A DNA stretch of 64,000 nt from Hofstenia miamia (taxonomy: Eukaryota; Xenacoelomorpha; Acoela), in contig SCFE01000060.1 in NCBI GenBank assembly GCA_004352715.1, positions 1,057,030 through 1,121,029 of the forward strand. The letters are read 5' to 3'. A program made the translations under genes and the position numbers. This document shows positions 11,898 to 22,467 of the stretch, in pieces. The notes under the pieces were generated by a model. The model ran no database searches. It was not told where the DNA came from and saw only the letters and a program-made list of their open reading frames with translations. The first letter of the stretch is position 1; every line of letters begins with the position of its first letter.

Positions 11898-12027
11898 GTA
11901 AGTATTTTTCTTTTTTCATATTTCAATTATATTACAATTGGTTGTTTCTTCTTTTAACATTAATTTTTTTACTCACCAAGTGTGCCATGTTATTTCACTT
12001 TGCTTTTAGTTCAATTGTATATTTTAG

Positions 12028-12140
12028 ATGGTTATTAATACCGAATTCGGCGCTTTTGGCAACCACGGTTGTTTAGATGAGTTCCGAACGAATTACGATG
12101 TTTTAGTCGATACCAAGTCTATCAACCCTGAAAAGCAAAT
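12028..12140 (+). CDS. HK: Hexokinase, internal exon
   Basis: This 113-bp exon encodes 37 residues plus two bases and is flanked by ATTTTAG at its start and GTAAGT at its end. It reads [19 protein letters not shown], then RTNYDVLVD and SINPEKQ, which is the glucose-binding block of animal hexokinases (usual form INTEWGAFGDNGCLD, RTEYD, NPGKQ). The Glu of NTEF and the Asn/Gly around it contact the sugar. Hexokinase phosphorylates glucose at the start of glycolysis in the cytosol. The end after the conserved Lys-Gln matches a boundary I recall for vertebrate genes. Downstream exons (the FEKMISGMY block) were not found before the transposon at 12.6 kb, and may lie in a gap or beyond. Intact exon; whether the whole gene works cannot be told. 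Confidence 0.88.
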
Positions 12141-12600
12141 GTAAGTACTACAATTTTTTGGTCAGTATCCTAAAATATATGAATTTTTGCAAGCAAGAAC
12201 AAATTAATGGTTTATGATTGAAAATGTCGAATGCTATTTTCCGTGATCTTCTTAGCCGTAAATTTGATAATTATTTTTGGTTGTTGGGAATTGTTTAAAA
12301 TATTTATTTACAATTATGTACTTCAATTTCGCAATTTATTTGTGCTGCTCAAAGATGATAGATCATAGCAAAAGCAAAAAACTTCACATGCAATTATGTT
12401 TATTATTGCTATTTATTAAGAGGGGCGTATCCAGGATTATTTATACGGGGTGTGCAATGTTCCAACCCGCCTTCAAAAAATTATGCTCACACTTTTATTT
12501 TGGAATAAGGACCTGTGCACGACAACATCTAATCTTTGCTTATTAGAACAATACATTTTGCTGCAGATACTAAAAGCAACCCATAGCGTTGTTCTGATTT
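12141..12600. other. Hexokinase intron sequence
   Basis: No exon-like open frame. A G-rich stretch around 12421 (GGGGCGTATCCAGGA) resembles a hAT-type end but is short. The Tigger-like transposon starts at 12601 and so probably sits in this intron. Confidence 0.45.
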
Positions 12601-12836
12601 GCTAATTTAATGCATTTCTTGAGTCAGTTATTACTTCGCATCGTTAGTATATATTACCTACCCTATAATGCTCCGATAAGATACTCCAAATATTTCTTGT
12701 CTTTGAGAAATTTAAATAAATCTAAAAGTACATTTCAAATTTGATTAAAAACCAGCGCATTTATATTATAAATCGAGTTTAAAGAACGTTTTATTTTCAC
12801 TAATATTATTTTCAACAATTAATATCATGCATAGTA

Positions 12837-14539
12837 CTAATCAGTTTCACAGATATGACATGAATACACACCCTCGCAGGGTGTGCAATTTTCATGGGCC
12901 CATATATCGCACTCAGCGCATTTGATCTATTTTTCTTTACTTCGCCTTGTTGAAAAGGGTTCCAACCAAACAACGCAGAACCATTCCACACTATCGTCGG
13001 AAGGAATATCAGTACCGGTAGAGAATTTGGCATGCTTAGACGATATCTTTTTTTGTGGGACATTTTTTCCTCTGGTTTGCCTTTTCTTCTTATTTACTCT
13101 ATCCATAACCATATTTTTGAATGGAGACGAGGTTATTACTTCACTTGATTGAAGTCGCTTGGAGATAACAACCGGATGGTTGGATAGACTACGTCCGATC
13201 GAAGCTTCAGCAATGTCTTTTACACTATCGTGTAATGTAGTAGTCGTAATCATTGGGAAGTCTTCATTTTCATTTAGAAGCATAGATGAATTTGAGCAAC
13301 AAGGAAGATTTTCATCGTTTTCATTTACTTCAAGCACACTTGAGGTTGAGGAACTGTGCTGATTTTCTTGATGCATTTCAATAATAAATTCATTATCAAA
13401 TTTGTCATCTTGAAAAGGCCATAGACCAGTCACATCGAATCCCTTCACAGCGGTTTGAATGGATGCACTTTTTTGATAAGCCTGATCAAATAAAGCAGCG
13501 ATATCGAATGGTGTGATCCGCCTTCCTCGATTAGATACCATGAAGTTATCAACGGATGAAGAATAGGCACACTTGAATGAGCGAAAAAACGTGCGATCTA
13601 GAGGCTGCATGCGATGTGTGCAGTGAGGAGGCAAGGTAATGATTGTAATGTGATTATTTCTGGCAAGAACAATTGCATCAACAGACATGTGACTATTGTG
13701 TCCATCCAAGATTATAAGACAGGGGTGCTCTCGAGTGGGATTCGCATAGGTAACAAAATGTTCAAGCCATGAAACAAATATCTCAGAATCTGTCCAACCA
13801 TTAGATGTCACAAAACCAATAGAATTAGCAGGAGAACTTTTAATCAAATTAACATTCATTCGCTTCATCGGAAAAATGATTGCTGGAGGTATAAGCGTAC
13901 CCCCAGCATTCATACAGCAAATTATCGTTATATTTTTTCCACCTCACCACTTGTCACCTTCCTAACTTGTCTAACCCCCTTTTTTGCCACGATCTTTCCA
14001 GGGTTTACCACTGAGCTTATCCCACTTTCGTCCAAATTCCATACACTATGAACTGTGAAATTACCATTCAATAAAATTTCTTTGTATAACATGAAGAACT
14101 TGTTCACACTCTCTTTATTGAAGCCCTCAATTCGATTGAGACTAGTTCCTGTTGGCGATCGCAACGATAAATCTGGATTCCTTCTCAAAAATCCAGCGAC
14201 CCAGTCCTTGCCCGCTAAACGTAACTCTTTATTAAATGAATGTTTTATCTTCCACTTTTCTGCTAAGTCAAAAGCAAGACGTAATGTCAATCCATAGCAT
14301 GACTTCTCCATCATTTTCACATAATCTTTCAGTTCACAATCAAAATTTTCGCTAAAAACAGGTTTTTTGCAACCTAACTGAATTTTCCCGGGGTCATTCA
14401 CCTTCTTATCACGATGGCGTGCCAAATCCAGAGAGATAGATCCAAGCGATTTTCCATTGCCAAGTTCCGCAAGAGCTTTAGCTAATTGGTCAGAACCATA
14501 GTCCCCACGATTCGAAGTCCGTGTTCGGTTACGTACCAT
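12837..14539 (-). pseudogene. pogo/Tigger transposase (CENP-B HTH + DDE_1 + PHD finger), copy 1
   Basis: The N-terminal frame (14539-13928, 203 residues) holds the psq/CENP-B-type DNA-binding region (AKALAELGNGKSLGSIS, then WVAGFLRRNPDLSLR) and the first catalytic Asp (WNLDESGI). A frameshift near 13915-13930 passes to the second frame (13913-12927), which carries CLIILDGHNSHMS (second Asp) and CTHRMQPLDRTFFRSFK (third Asp). The C-terminus has a PHD-type finger. Here Trp of the finger (present in copy 2) is a TAG stop near 12925, so the remaining Cys/His pairs lie beyond a nonsense codon. All three catalytic Asp codons survive. Transposases of this family cut and paste DNA at TA sites. This copy is inactive by one frameshift and one nonsense change. 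Confidence 0.85.
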
Positions 14540-14572
14540 CTAAATATATATGTGTTATTTGAATATTTCATT

Positions 14573-14608
14573 GCGGGGCAATACGCCACACTATGAGGCG
14601 TCTTGCCC
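14573..14608. repeat. Imperfect palindrome at the 5' end of Tigger copy 1
   Basis: GGGGCAATACGCC and GGCGTCTTGCCCC face each other across a 9-base spacer, with one mismatch. It lies just upstream of the transposase start. The same words recur near the outer end at about 14937 and 14957, so they look like subterminal transposase-binding sites. Copy 2 keeps the same arrangement at about 56635-56672. Confidence 0.6.
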
Positions 14609-14974
14609 CACTTTATCATTTGACTGTAAAATCCAGATTTGTTCGAAGTATGGCAATACCTGAAAAAATTTGTTTTGCCCTGTATTACATACATAAAGGT
14701 ACATTACGAATCTCTAAAACATCCATTGTAAGAGTTGATGTTATTGGACTAATCTTAAATAGCCACAATCGAAAAATTACATCAGATACATATTTTCTAA
14801 TCATGTATTAAATTCTTACCACTAAGAGTGTCAAACAAATCCGAACTGGTGATGAAAATGGTTGATTTAATTAATTACAACATTCTGACATAAGATGGCT
14901 TCACCTTGACTTATTCCTTGCCATATAGAGCCTAAGGGCGTCTTGCCCCACCCCACGTCTTGCCCCGCTCTACT

Positions 14975-15156
14975 TTATATCAAACAATAAATCCGATTTA
15001 GTTATGAATGTGTAATTGATTCCAAATTTTTTCATTTCGAAATCGTTCAATTATATGTTTCAGTTTCTTTTTTTACAAAAACTTTATTGTAACGATTTTA
15101 GTCGGGCTTGTGTTATGTTATATAGAGCTCGGGAGTGAAATCACTCCATCAACAAC
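14975..15156. other. Short unassigned stretch before a gap
   Basis: AT-rich sequence with no feature recognised. Confidence 0.4.
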
Positions 15157-16156
15157 NNNNNNNNNNNNNNNNNNNNNNNNNNNNNNNNNNNNNNNNNNNN
15201 NNNNNNNNNNNNNNNNNNNNNNNNNNNNNNNNNNNNNNNNNNNNNNNNNNNNNNNNNNNNNNNNNNNNNNNNNNNNNNNNNNNNNNNNNNNNNNNNNNNN
15301 NNNNNNNNNNNNNNNNNNNNNNNNNNNNNNNNNNNNNNNNNNNNNNNNNNNNNNNNNNNNNNNNNNNNNNNNNNNNNNNNNNNNNNNNNNNNNNNNNNNN
15401 NNNNNNNNNNNNNNNNNNNNNNNNNNNNNNNNNNNNNNNNNNNNNNNNNNNNNNNNNNNNNNNNNNNNNNNNNNNNNNNNNNNNNNNNNNNNNNNNNNNN
15501 NNNNNNNNNNNNNNNNNNNNNNNNNNNNNNNNNNNNNNNNNNNNNNNNNNNNNNNNNNNNNNNNNNNNNNNNNNNNNNNNNNNNNNNNNNNNNNNNNNNN
15601 NNNNNNNNNNNNNNNNNNNNNNNNNNNNNNNNNNNNNNNNNNNNNNNNNNNNNNNNNNNNNNNNNNNNNNNNNNNNNNNNNNNNNNNNNNNNNNNNNNNN
15701 NNNNNNNNNNNNNNNNNNNNNNNNNNNNNNNNNNNNNNNNNNNNNNNNNNNNNNNNNNNNNNNNNNNNNNNNNNNNNNNNNNNNNNNNNNNNNNNNNNNN
15801 NNNNNNNNNNNNNNNNNNNNNNNNNNNNNNNNNNNNNNNNNNNNNNNNNNNNNNNNNNNNNNNNNNNNNNNNNNNNNNNNNNNNNNNNNNNNNNNNNNNN
15901 NNNNNNNNNNNNNNNNNNNNNNNNNNNNNNNNNNNNNNNNNNNNNNNNNNNNNNNNNNNNNNNNNNNNNNNNNNNNNNNNNNNNNNNNNNNNNNNNNNNN
16001 NNNNNNNNNNNNNNNNNNNNNNNNNNNNNNNNNNNNNNNNNNNNNNNNNNNNNNNNNNNNNNNNNNNNNNNNNNNNNNNNNNNNNNNNNNNNNNNNNNNN
16101 NNNNNNNNNNNNNNNNNNNNNNNNNNNNNNNNNNNNNNNNNNNNNNNNNNNNNNNN
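15157..16156. other. Assembly gap, 1000 N
   Basis: Exactly 1000 N, probably a placeholder of set size. Confidence 0.99.
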
Positions 16157-16320
16157 CAGTTACCCCCCGATCTGTCAAAAAGCACTTTGTGAGTTATTGC
16201 AATCTGTCAGAAATTCATTAGTCATCTGTCAATCAAATGGTGAGTCACTAAAAACACCCCCTCGATATCGTAGAGGTCAAAATGTCAGTTTGTGGGATCT
16301 CCAATGCCTTATGTATACTA
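16157..16320 (-). repeat. Dispersed repeat, inverted partner of 4721-4882
   Basis: Reverse complement of the block at 4721-4882 with a few substitutions. It begins at the gap with CAGTTACCCCCCGATC and ends with ATGTATACTA, after which the two copies diverge. Confidence 0.8.
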
Positions 16321-16728
16321 CTCCAATATCAAGAAGCTTTGTTTTCTACAGGAATATATGAGGCAACTTCCAATTCATCAGTTAATTCCACAATGCCAAC
16401 AATAAAACGATCTTAAACTTGATTTAAAATCACAGTATCTTCAGGGTAGAAACGAATGTGATTGGCAATCATTTACTAGAATAACTACCGACATATGCAA
16501 CCCCTTTTTAGCCAAATATGTCTTCTTTTCTCATCAGAAACCCACTGAATGTTATCTGCGATCAAATGTCAATTAGCACAACCTGAACAAGTCACAATGA
16601 CAACACCTTAATAATAACATGCAAATAAATATATTTCAGCTTATGAAGACATAATTAGTATTATACAAATACCAAAGATAATTACATATATCAGCATAAA
16701 CTACCACTAAATCAATGTTTATTTGCAT
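16321..16728. other. No recognisable gene
   Basis: No open frame or repeat recognised. The right limit is the 3' tail of the LINE fragment that follows. Confidence 0.4.
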
Positions 16729-17023
16729 AATAATAATAAGAGTCAAAGCAAATTTATTGCTCAATGTATACAAAATTCTACAAACTAACACATGACAAAA
16801 GAAAAATAAAATATAAGCAAATAAATAACTACAAATTAATATGTACAATATATAATAATATTATCAATGTTTGTGTGAATGTTTGTGTAGGTGCTCAATG
16901 TTGGATGTATGTTTCGAATGCATGAAGTGTATTACCGTCCCCTAATGTATATTGTTTTATTAGAAGAAACTGCGTCAATTTTTTTCTAAATTTTTTATAT
17001 TTTTTTCAATTCACGTTTCATAA
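16729..17023 (-). repeat. LINE 3' end, first copy at gap edge
   Basis: Almost identical to 17526-17825, starting with the (TTA)n tail and AATAAA when read on the minus strand. The clearest difference is one base near the gap edge (TCACG here, TCGCG there). Because the two copies flank an N gap, this is more likely an unmerged contig overlap than a real duplication. Confidence 0.7.
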
Positions 17024-17525
17024 NNNNNNNNNNNNNNNNNNNNNNNNNNNNNNNNNNNNNNNNNNNNNNNNNNNNNNNNNNNNNNNNNNNNNNNNNNNNN
17101 NNNNNNNNNNNNNNNNNNNNNNNNNNNNNNNNNNNNNNNNNNNNNNNNNNNNNNNNNNNNNNNNNNNNNNNNNNNNNNNNNNNNNNNNNNNNNNNNNNNN
17201 NNNNNNNNNNNNNNNNNNNNNNNNNNNNNNNNNNNNNNNNNNNNNNNNNNNNNNNNNNNNNNNNNNNNNNNNNNNNNNNNNNNNNNNNNNNNNNNNNNNN
17301 NNNNNNNNNNNNNNNNNNNNNNNNNNNNNNNNNNNNNNNNNNNNNNNNNNNNNNNNNNNNNNNNNNNNNNNNNNNNNNNNNNNNNNNNNNNNNNNNNNNN
17401 NNNNNNNNNNNNNNNNNNNNNNNNNNNNNNNNNNNNNNNNNNNNNNNNNNNNNNNNNNNNNNNNNNNNNNNNNNNNNNNNNNNNNNNNNNNNNNNNNNNN
17501 NNNNNNNNNNNNNNNNNNNNNNNNN
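17024..17525. other. Assembly gap, 502 N
   Basis: Run of N between two near-identical LINE 3' ends. Confidence 0.99.
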
Positions 17526-17885
17526 AATAATAATAATAATAAGAGTCAAAGCAAATTTATTGCTCAATGTATACAAAATTCTACAAACTAACACATGACA
17601 AAAGAAAAATAAAATATAAGCAAATAAATAACTACAAATTAATATGTACAATATATAATAATATTATCAATGTTTGTGTGAATGTTTGTGTAGGTGCTCA
17701 ATGTTGGATGTATGTTTCGAATGCATGAAGTGTATTACCGTCCCCTAATGTATATTGTTTTATTAGAAGAAACTGCGTCAATTTTTTTCTAAATTTTTTA
17801 TATTTTTTTCAATTCGCGTTTCATAATCTAAATTATTCCACATTTTAATTGATATGTAATGAAAGCCATTAGAATTTTTATCTAA
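17526..17885 (-). mobile_element. LINE 3' end with (TTA)n tail
   Basis: On the minus strand the coding end reads GFHYISIKMWNNLD, then KNIKNLEKN, ending at a stop near 17785. This matches the C-terminal tail of many LINE ORF2 proteins (pattern S-x-K-x-W-N-x-L). A 3' UTR follows with AATAAA near 17560, then TTTGCTTTGACTC and a (TTA)n tail at about 17542-17526. Only the last few dozen codons of the ORF are present; the 5' side meets the oppositely oriented LINE at about 17.9 kb. Confidence 0.65.
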
Positions 17886-17899
17886 ACACAGAAATTTTT

Positions 17900-18776
17900 G
17901 ATAAGAACTGAGATTGAAGGAAAGAAGATATACCAGAGTAAGATGGAATCAGAGAGATAAACAAGGTATAGGCAGAAGACAATGCATGGAGAATACTGGA
18001 GGAACACAGAAATGTGTGACAGAGAAGAGAGCAACAAGTAGTTAAAGAAGGCAGAATTAAAAGAGAAACAGAAGCACTGATAATGACAACACAGGAGCAA
18101 GCAATAAGAACAAACTGGGTGAAGAAGCATATAGACAGAAGAGTGGAAGTAAGTGATAAGTGTAGGCTATGTAAGAAAGAGGTGGAGACAGTAGATCATC
18201 TGATAGCAGAGTGTGAGAAGTTGGCACAGAATGAGTATAAGTTCAGGCATGACAAGGTGGGAACAATGGTACACTGGAGTTTGAGCAGGCAGCATGGTTT
18301 AAAAGCAGGAGAAAAGTGGTATGAGCACAAGCCACGGGGGTAATATAAAATGAGCAGATTAAGATGCTGTGGGACTTCAACATACAGACCAGCAATATGA
18401 TAGAAGCATGGATACCAGACATAGTAGTAGTAGACAAAGAGAAAAGATTGGGAACAGTGATAGACAGCAGTAGAAAAGGACAGGAATGTGGAAAGCAAGC
18501 AGAAAGAGAAGATAGACAAGTATAGAGAGTTGGCAGAGGAAATCAAAAGTAGTCCCAGTAGTAGTAGTAGGAGCACTAGGAGCAGTAAGAAGCATAAGAG
18601 ATACTTGAAGGAGTTGGGAGTACCAAAGTGGGCAGGAGTGGTAGCACAGAAGGCAGCATTGTTAGGAACAGCTAGAGTCCTGAGGAAAGCTCTCAGACTC
18701 CCTGGGAACTGATGAGTTCCCTGAGCTGAGAGGGATACCAGCATGAAGCTGTGAGAAGTAACAATAATAATAATAT
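17900..18776 (+). pseudogene. LINE ORF2 C-terminus with CCHC zinc finger, (AAT)n tail
   Basis: The best frame (18083-18343) reads EQAIRTNWVKKHIDRR, then a finger CRLCKKEVETVDHLIAEC (C-x2-C-x8-H-x4-C), then NEYKFRHDKV and EKWYEHKP. A second frame (18488-18712) reads EKIDKYRELAEEIK, then LKELGVP and LLGTARVLRKALRLPG. Both blocks are typical of the C-terminal end of a LINE group widespread in marine animals, where the finger follows the reverse transcriptase. Frameshifts and stops separate them, and an AGTAGTAGT insertion sits at about 18550-18570. The element ends with an (AAT)n tail at 18762-18775. The RT domain is missing, as expected for a 5'-truncated insertion. Confidence 0.75.
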
Positions 18777-18879
18777 CTTTAAATTAATAATTGATTGAAA
18801 TATATATCTTTTAGTCGATTGTTTTTATTAAAATTAATTTTACAAATAGTTCCCCCACATTTACTGGATTTTATAATAT

Positions 18880-19265
18880 AGTTAATATTCTAAATTTTAA
18901 ACAGTGGTAAATATAATTTATGAATATATTCTTATTTGGTAATTAAACTTTTTTTTGTAAGGATTCTTTCAAAAAGCCTTCAATGATATTTAAATAATTT
19001 GATCTTAATAATTTTATTAAAGGATTATAAATTCTAGAACTGGGCTCATGTTCTGTAATTCTTTTAGATAATTATCTAGTGGAAAACCAATAAATTCTTC
19101 ACCATAAGTGCATTTTATTTGGGAAATTATATTAGATTTATTGGTTTCTTTGGTTAATGATTTTAATTTGAATTTAGTTCTTAGTTTCTCATTATTATAT
19201 TCAAATCCAACATTTTCTAAAATTATTGTTTCTTGTGGAAGTATTGACAGAAAATTATCTGAAAG
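18880..19265 (-). other. Unassigned protein-like stretch
   Basis: On the minus strand the frame from about 19265 to 19050 is open and reads ILPQETIILENVGFEYN, then KLRTKFKLKSLTKETNKSN and IGFPLDNYLKEL. It lacks a start codon and is followed by stops. The composition is protein-like but I do not recognise the family. It abuts the Penelope relic, which runs the other way, so it is probably a separate remnant. Confidence 0.3.
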
Positions 19266-19787
19266 CTAAAGCAAAATACTAAGTTTATTATCTGAAAAAT
19301 ATATCAGCATCAATGGTAAAGAATTTGCTAAAGACATCACAAAGCAAAACACAAAGTGTGATATGTTTTTATATGATATTAAGAGTTTGTGCATAAGTGT
19401 GCCATTGGAAATATCAATTGATGTTGCAATTGAACTTATAAAAATAAAACACAAAAACTTATTAATCTGGAGTATAACACACCAAAAGAACAATTATTTT
19501 TAGAAACCAAAAATACATTAATGAAATTTAATAACACATTTTATCATCAAAAGCTTAACCATGGAAATTCTGCTCTTGAAGACATATATTTAACTACAAG
19601 TGAGAACAAATGTACAACATCCTACATTCATTTCATCTATGATCAAAACTACATGGCTGATATATTTGCATTAGTACAACATAAAGCAACTTCATACAAC
19701 ATATTTACAAAATTAAATTTAATTGACAAAAGTATTCATTTTACAATGGAGGTAGATGCTAAGATCAAATTTCATTTTTTCAAATAG
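19260..19787 (+). pseudogene. Penelope-like reverse transcriptase relic
   Basis: The first segment reads KEFAKDITKQNTKCDMFLYD, then IKSLCISVPLE, matching motif A of Penelope-like RTs (usual form FDVKSLFTSIPL). A second segment in another frame reads MKFNNTFYHQKL (usual N-x-F-F-x-N-x-x-Y-Q), then YMADIFALVQ in place of the catalytic YVDDxF motif, then FTKLNLIDKSIHFTMEVD (family FTxE). The region between these, which should hold the G-x-A-M-G-S motif, is replaced by unrelated sequence. The loss of one catalytic Asp and the frame break make it inactive. Its C-terminal GIY-YIG endonuclease is absent here, though two such fragments occur elsewhere in the window. Confidence 0.75.
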
Positions 19788-20352
19788 GAAAGATAAAAAA
19801 TTTGAAATTGGGATTTATAAGAAACTAAAGATTTTATTTTTAAGTTATATTTACCACTATTTAAAATTTAGATTATTAAGTATTATTATATAATCTAGTA
19901 AATTTAGAGGAAATTATTTGTAAAATGCTGAAAATGGCATTCTAAATAAGATGAAAAATATTCATTTACAGTGTCTTTATTAAGGTCAATTAAACTCTTA
20001 AGAATTATGCCTATTTGTATCTAGTTTGCCTTCCCACCTTCAAAATATAGAAAGTTGTCAGATCTGTGTTCAAAAGTTTTTGAAACAGGTGCTACTCCAA
20101 TTCCAAAATTGCAACAATTGCCATAACACCCCATTCCTTTCTAAAAATGAAGTAACATTCACTTAAGAGCATCAAGACTTACCTCTATATCAAAAATGAT
20201 TTTGCATAGATAAGGATATAAAACACTTAAGAACTTGGCCAGTCCCATCACAAAAAAGCTGTTAAATACTTATGAGTAGCATATGATGGGGAGACCCCAT
20301 CTCATTGGTACACCCTTAAGTTCTTGTAATGCCTATGACTATTCACATGTTT

Positions 20353-20510
20353 GAATGAAGTGATTCTATTGGATACCATCTAATAACAAAATGATTTTGA
20401 CAAAATTATATTGAGAAAATCAATTTTTTGATGAAATTTTCATTTTTATTTCTAATATTTGGCAAAGTGATATAGTTGACGACAAGAAATGTTTTTGACA
20501 AAATTAAATA
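20353..20510 (+). repeat. Diverged direct repeat, partner 22306-22467
   Basis: Shared words include GAAGTGATTCTATTGG, CAATTTTTTGATGAA and GGCAAAGTGATATA. The copies bracket a LINE, so the LINE may have landed in a larger repeated unit. Confidence 0.6.
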
Positions 20511-20669
20511 GTGCAAATTAATTTTTAACAATGTTTTTTTGTTAATATATATGGCTGACTAATCAGGGGGTTTACATCATGTTTCTTAATAATACATTGT
20601 TTACTAATGAATAATTTTCTTTTCCATAAAAAAAATTCCATATGTTGCTAATGATTAATCACCATCATT

Positions 20670-20790
20670 TAATTCATTTTTTGGGAATCTGTACATTACA
20701 TGCAAATTGTCACATTTTTGTTTTTTAAATACACTGCAATTTCATTGTAAAAATTCTTACACTAAATTCATTTTTCACTAATATCCAATA
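20670..20790 (+). repeat. Diverged direct repeat, partner 21131-21250
   Basis: Shared words include CTATACATTACA-like, ATTTCATTGTAAAA and CTAATATCCAATA, spaced 460 bp apart. Non-coding. Confidence 0.55.
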
Positions 20791-21260
20791 TACCAAATGG
20801 AAAAATATCCATCATACGTAAACATTACAAGCTTATGACAATTCTGCTTTCTAAAAAATTATACATGCAATGCTATTAGTAGGATTAATACCTCTACATG
20901 CTTTCATTAATACACTATTATTATATTAGTGTTACACAGTGGCCTTCTATTTGCATTTCTTTTTGTTTATATGGATTTTTTGCGTTGTACATGTTTGTTG
21001 ACTGTTACATCAATTGTTGAATTTACACATTTTTTGGTTTTGTTTAGTTTATGATTCTTGCATAGCTGTGTATTTTACATGGGTTTTCTGCTTTTCACTG
21101 TTTTTGTAACTTTAATGTATGAATTCTCATTTAATTTGTTTTTTGGAATCTATACATTACAAGAAAAGCATCACATTTTCCTTTTTCAAATATGTTGCTA
21201 TTTCATTGTAAAATTTCTTACAAATAATTTGTTTTTGCTAATATCCAATAGAAGTAGTAA

Positions 21261-22200
21261 GGTAAGATAAGATAAGATAAGATAATTTTTATTCAGATAA
21301 ATATTGACAATTAATAACTAGTAATTTATCTGAATAGTGTAAAAAAATTTGCAAAATATGTAGTACATACAAAACAACAAATAACTGTACAATAAATCTA
21401 CCAGGCTAGGGAAAAAGTACAGGTTGTTGAGTAATCATAATTGTAAAGTGTATATCCTAGCCATGATTTACCTGAGATATCCTGTTTTTTAAGGTAAATT
21501 TTAATTTGCCTCTTAAAAAGGCTTAATTTTTCAATGTTTTTTATTTCTTAAGGCAATGAATTCCAAATTTGGATAGCAGTATTAATGAATGATTCTTTCA
21601 TAATTTTTTTCTATATCTAATACATGTAAAATGTTTTGATTTGGAGTTCTACTTATGAATAAAACCAGGCATAGAAATCATATTAAAAGGTGGTAAGTTC
21701 TTTATGAGTTTAAAAATGGTCAACATAGTATTTAAAATGACAATTGGCCTTGGGAAAAGGATAGATTTTGAAATGTGTTCCTTAGTTCTAGAAGAATTTT
21801 TCTTTGAAGCATTTAGTGCCCATCTTAATTTTATATCAAGTTTAATAAAAAACTAATCTTTTATGTCAGTAAGTAATATATTTGCATAATTTAGGCAACT
21901 CATTATAAATGCATTAAAATTTGAATTATTACACAATGGGGTAATTGCCTTACTATCATTGACATATTTCTTATACCAGTAGCTAATTTTTGAACTGGCA
22001 TTAATGTGAGATTCAAAATTTAGTTTTGAGTCAAAAACTACTCCTAAGTACTTAAAATTATTAACCATTGGAACCTTAGCATTATTAAGATCAAGAGTTA
22101 AATCTGAAACATCATATTTATATTTAGCAGGCTGCAAAATACAAAATTTAGTTTTACCTTCATTTATGATCAACCTATGCATCCTGAAATATGTGCACAA
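21261..22200 (-). mobile_element. LINE 3' part with (TTATC)n tail, RT fragment
   Basis: The frame at 22200-21853 carries the end of a LINE reverse transcriptase: MHRLIINEGKTKFCIL (usual L-x-I-N-x-x-K-T), NNFKYLGVVFDSKLNF (family F-K-Y-L-G-V) and a HIN word. Downstream, in broken frames at about 21570-21480, IQIWNSLP and FKRQIKIYLKK match the C-terminal W-N-S-L-P block. AATAAAAATTATC precedes a (TTATC)n run, seen on the plus strand as GATAA repeats at 21261-21285. This microsatellite tail differs from those of the other LINEs in the window. The catalytic RT core is not present. Confidence 0.75.
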
Positions 22201-22305
22201 TTTGTTGCAATTTGTGCTATAGGTTCAATTGCAATATGAATATACTATTTGTAAGAGACCAGAGCAAGCCTGTGCTAAGGGACAGCTATGGCTATTTGCC
22301 ATGTG

Positions 22306-22467
22306 GAAATGAAGTGATTCTATTGGGCAGCATCTAGCAATAAAATATTTTCAATAAAATTAAATTAAACAAATTAATTTTTTGATGAAGTTTTTATTTT
22401 TATTTGCTAGGATTTGGGCAAAGTGATATAATTGATTACAAGAAATGTTTTTGACAATATTAAATTG
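22306..22467 (+). repeat. Diverged direct repeat, partner 20353-20510
   Basis: Second copy of the repeat that brackets the LINE. See the partner for shared words. Confidence 0.6.

Larger units (their letters stand above)
12601..14974 (-). mobile_element. pogo/Tigger-like transposon, copy 1
   Basis: This 2.4 kb block matches 54700-57034 over its full length. Both copies start at GCTAATTTAATGCATTT and end at CTTGCCCCGCTCTACT. The 5' side (high coordinates) carries four GGGGCAAGACG-type words at about 14574, 14596, 14937 and 14957. The low-coordinate end shows no matching inverted repeat in either copy, so the true 3' terminus may be missing from a shared ancestor. No clear target duplication was found. 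Confidence 0.85.
19788..21258. other. Gene-free, contains two pairs of diverged direct repeats
   Basis: No coding sequence recognised. The block at 20353-20510 (GAAGTGATTCTATTGG ... TTTTTGACA) recurs at 22306-22467, one copy on each side of the LINE at 21.26-22.2 kb. A second block at 20670-20790 recurs at 21131-21250 (TCTGTACATTACA, CCAATA). Confidence 0.55.

Noticed and set aside
12421-12440. GGGGCGTATCCAGGA as a hAT terminus
   Set aside because: Too short, no partner end and no target duplication; only mentioned as a possibility.
12812-13063. An 83-codon minus frame at the end of Tigger copy 1
   Set aside because: It overlaps the transposase finger in another frame; copy 2 shows which frame is real.
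13159-13362. Plus-strand frames across both Tigger copies
   Set aside because: Shadows of the minus-strand transposase, as are those at 14055, 54942, 55209 and 56144.
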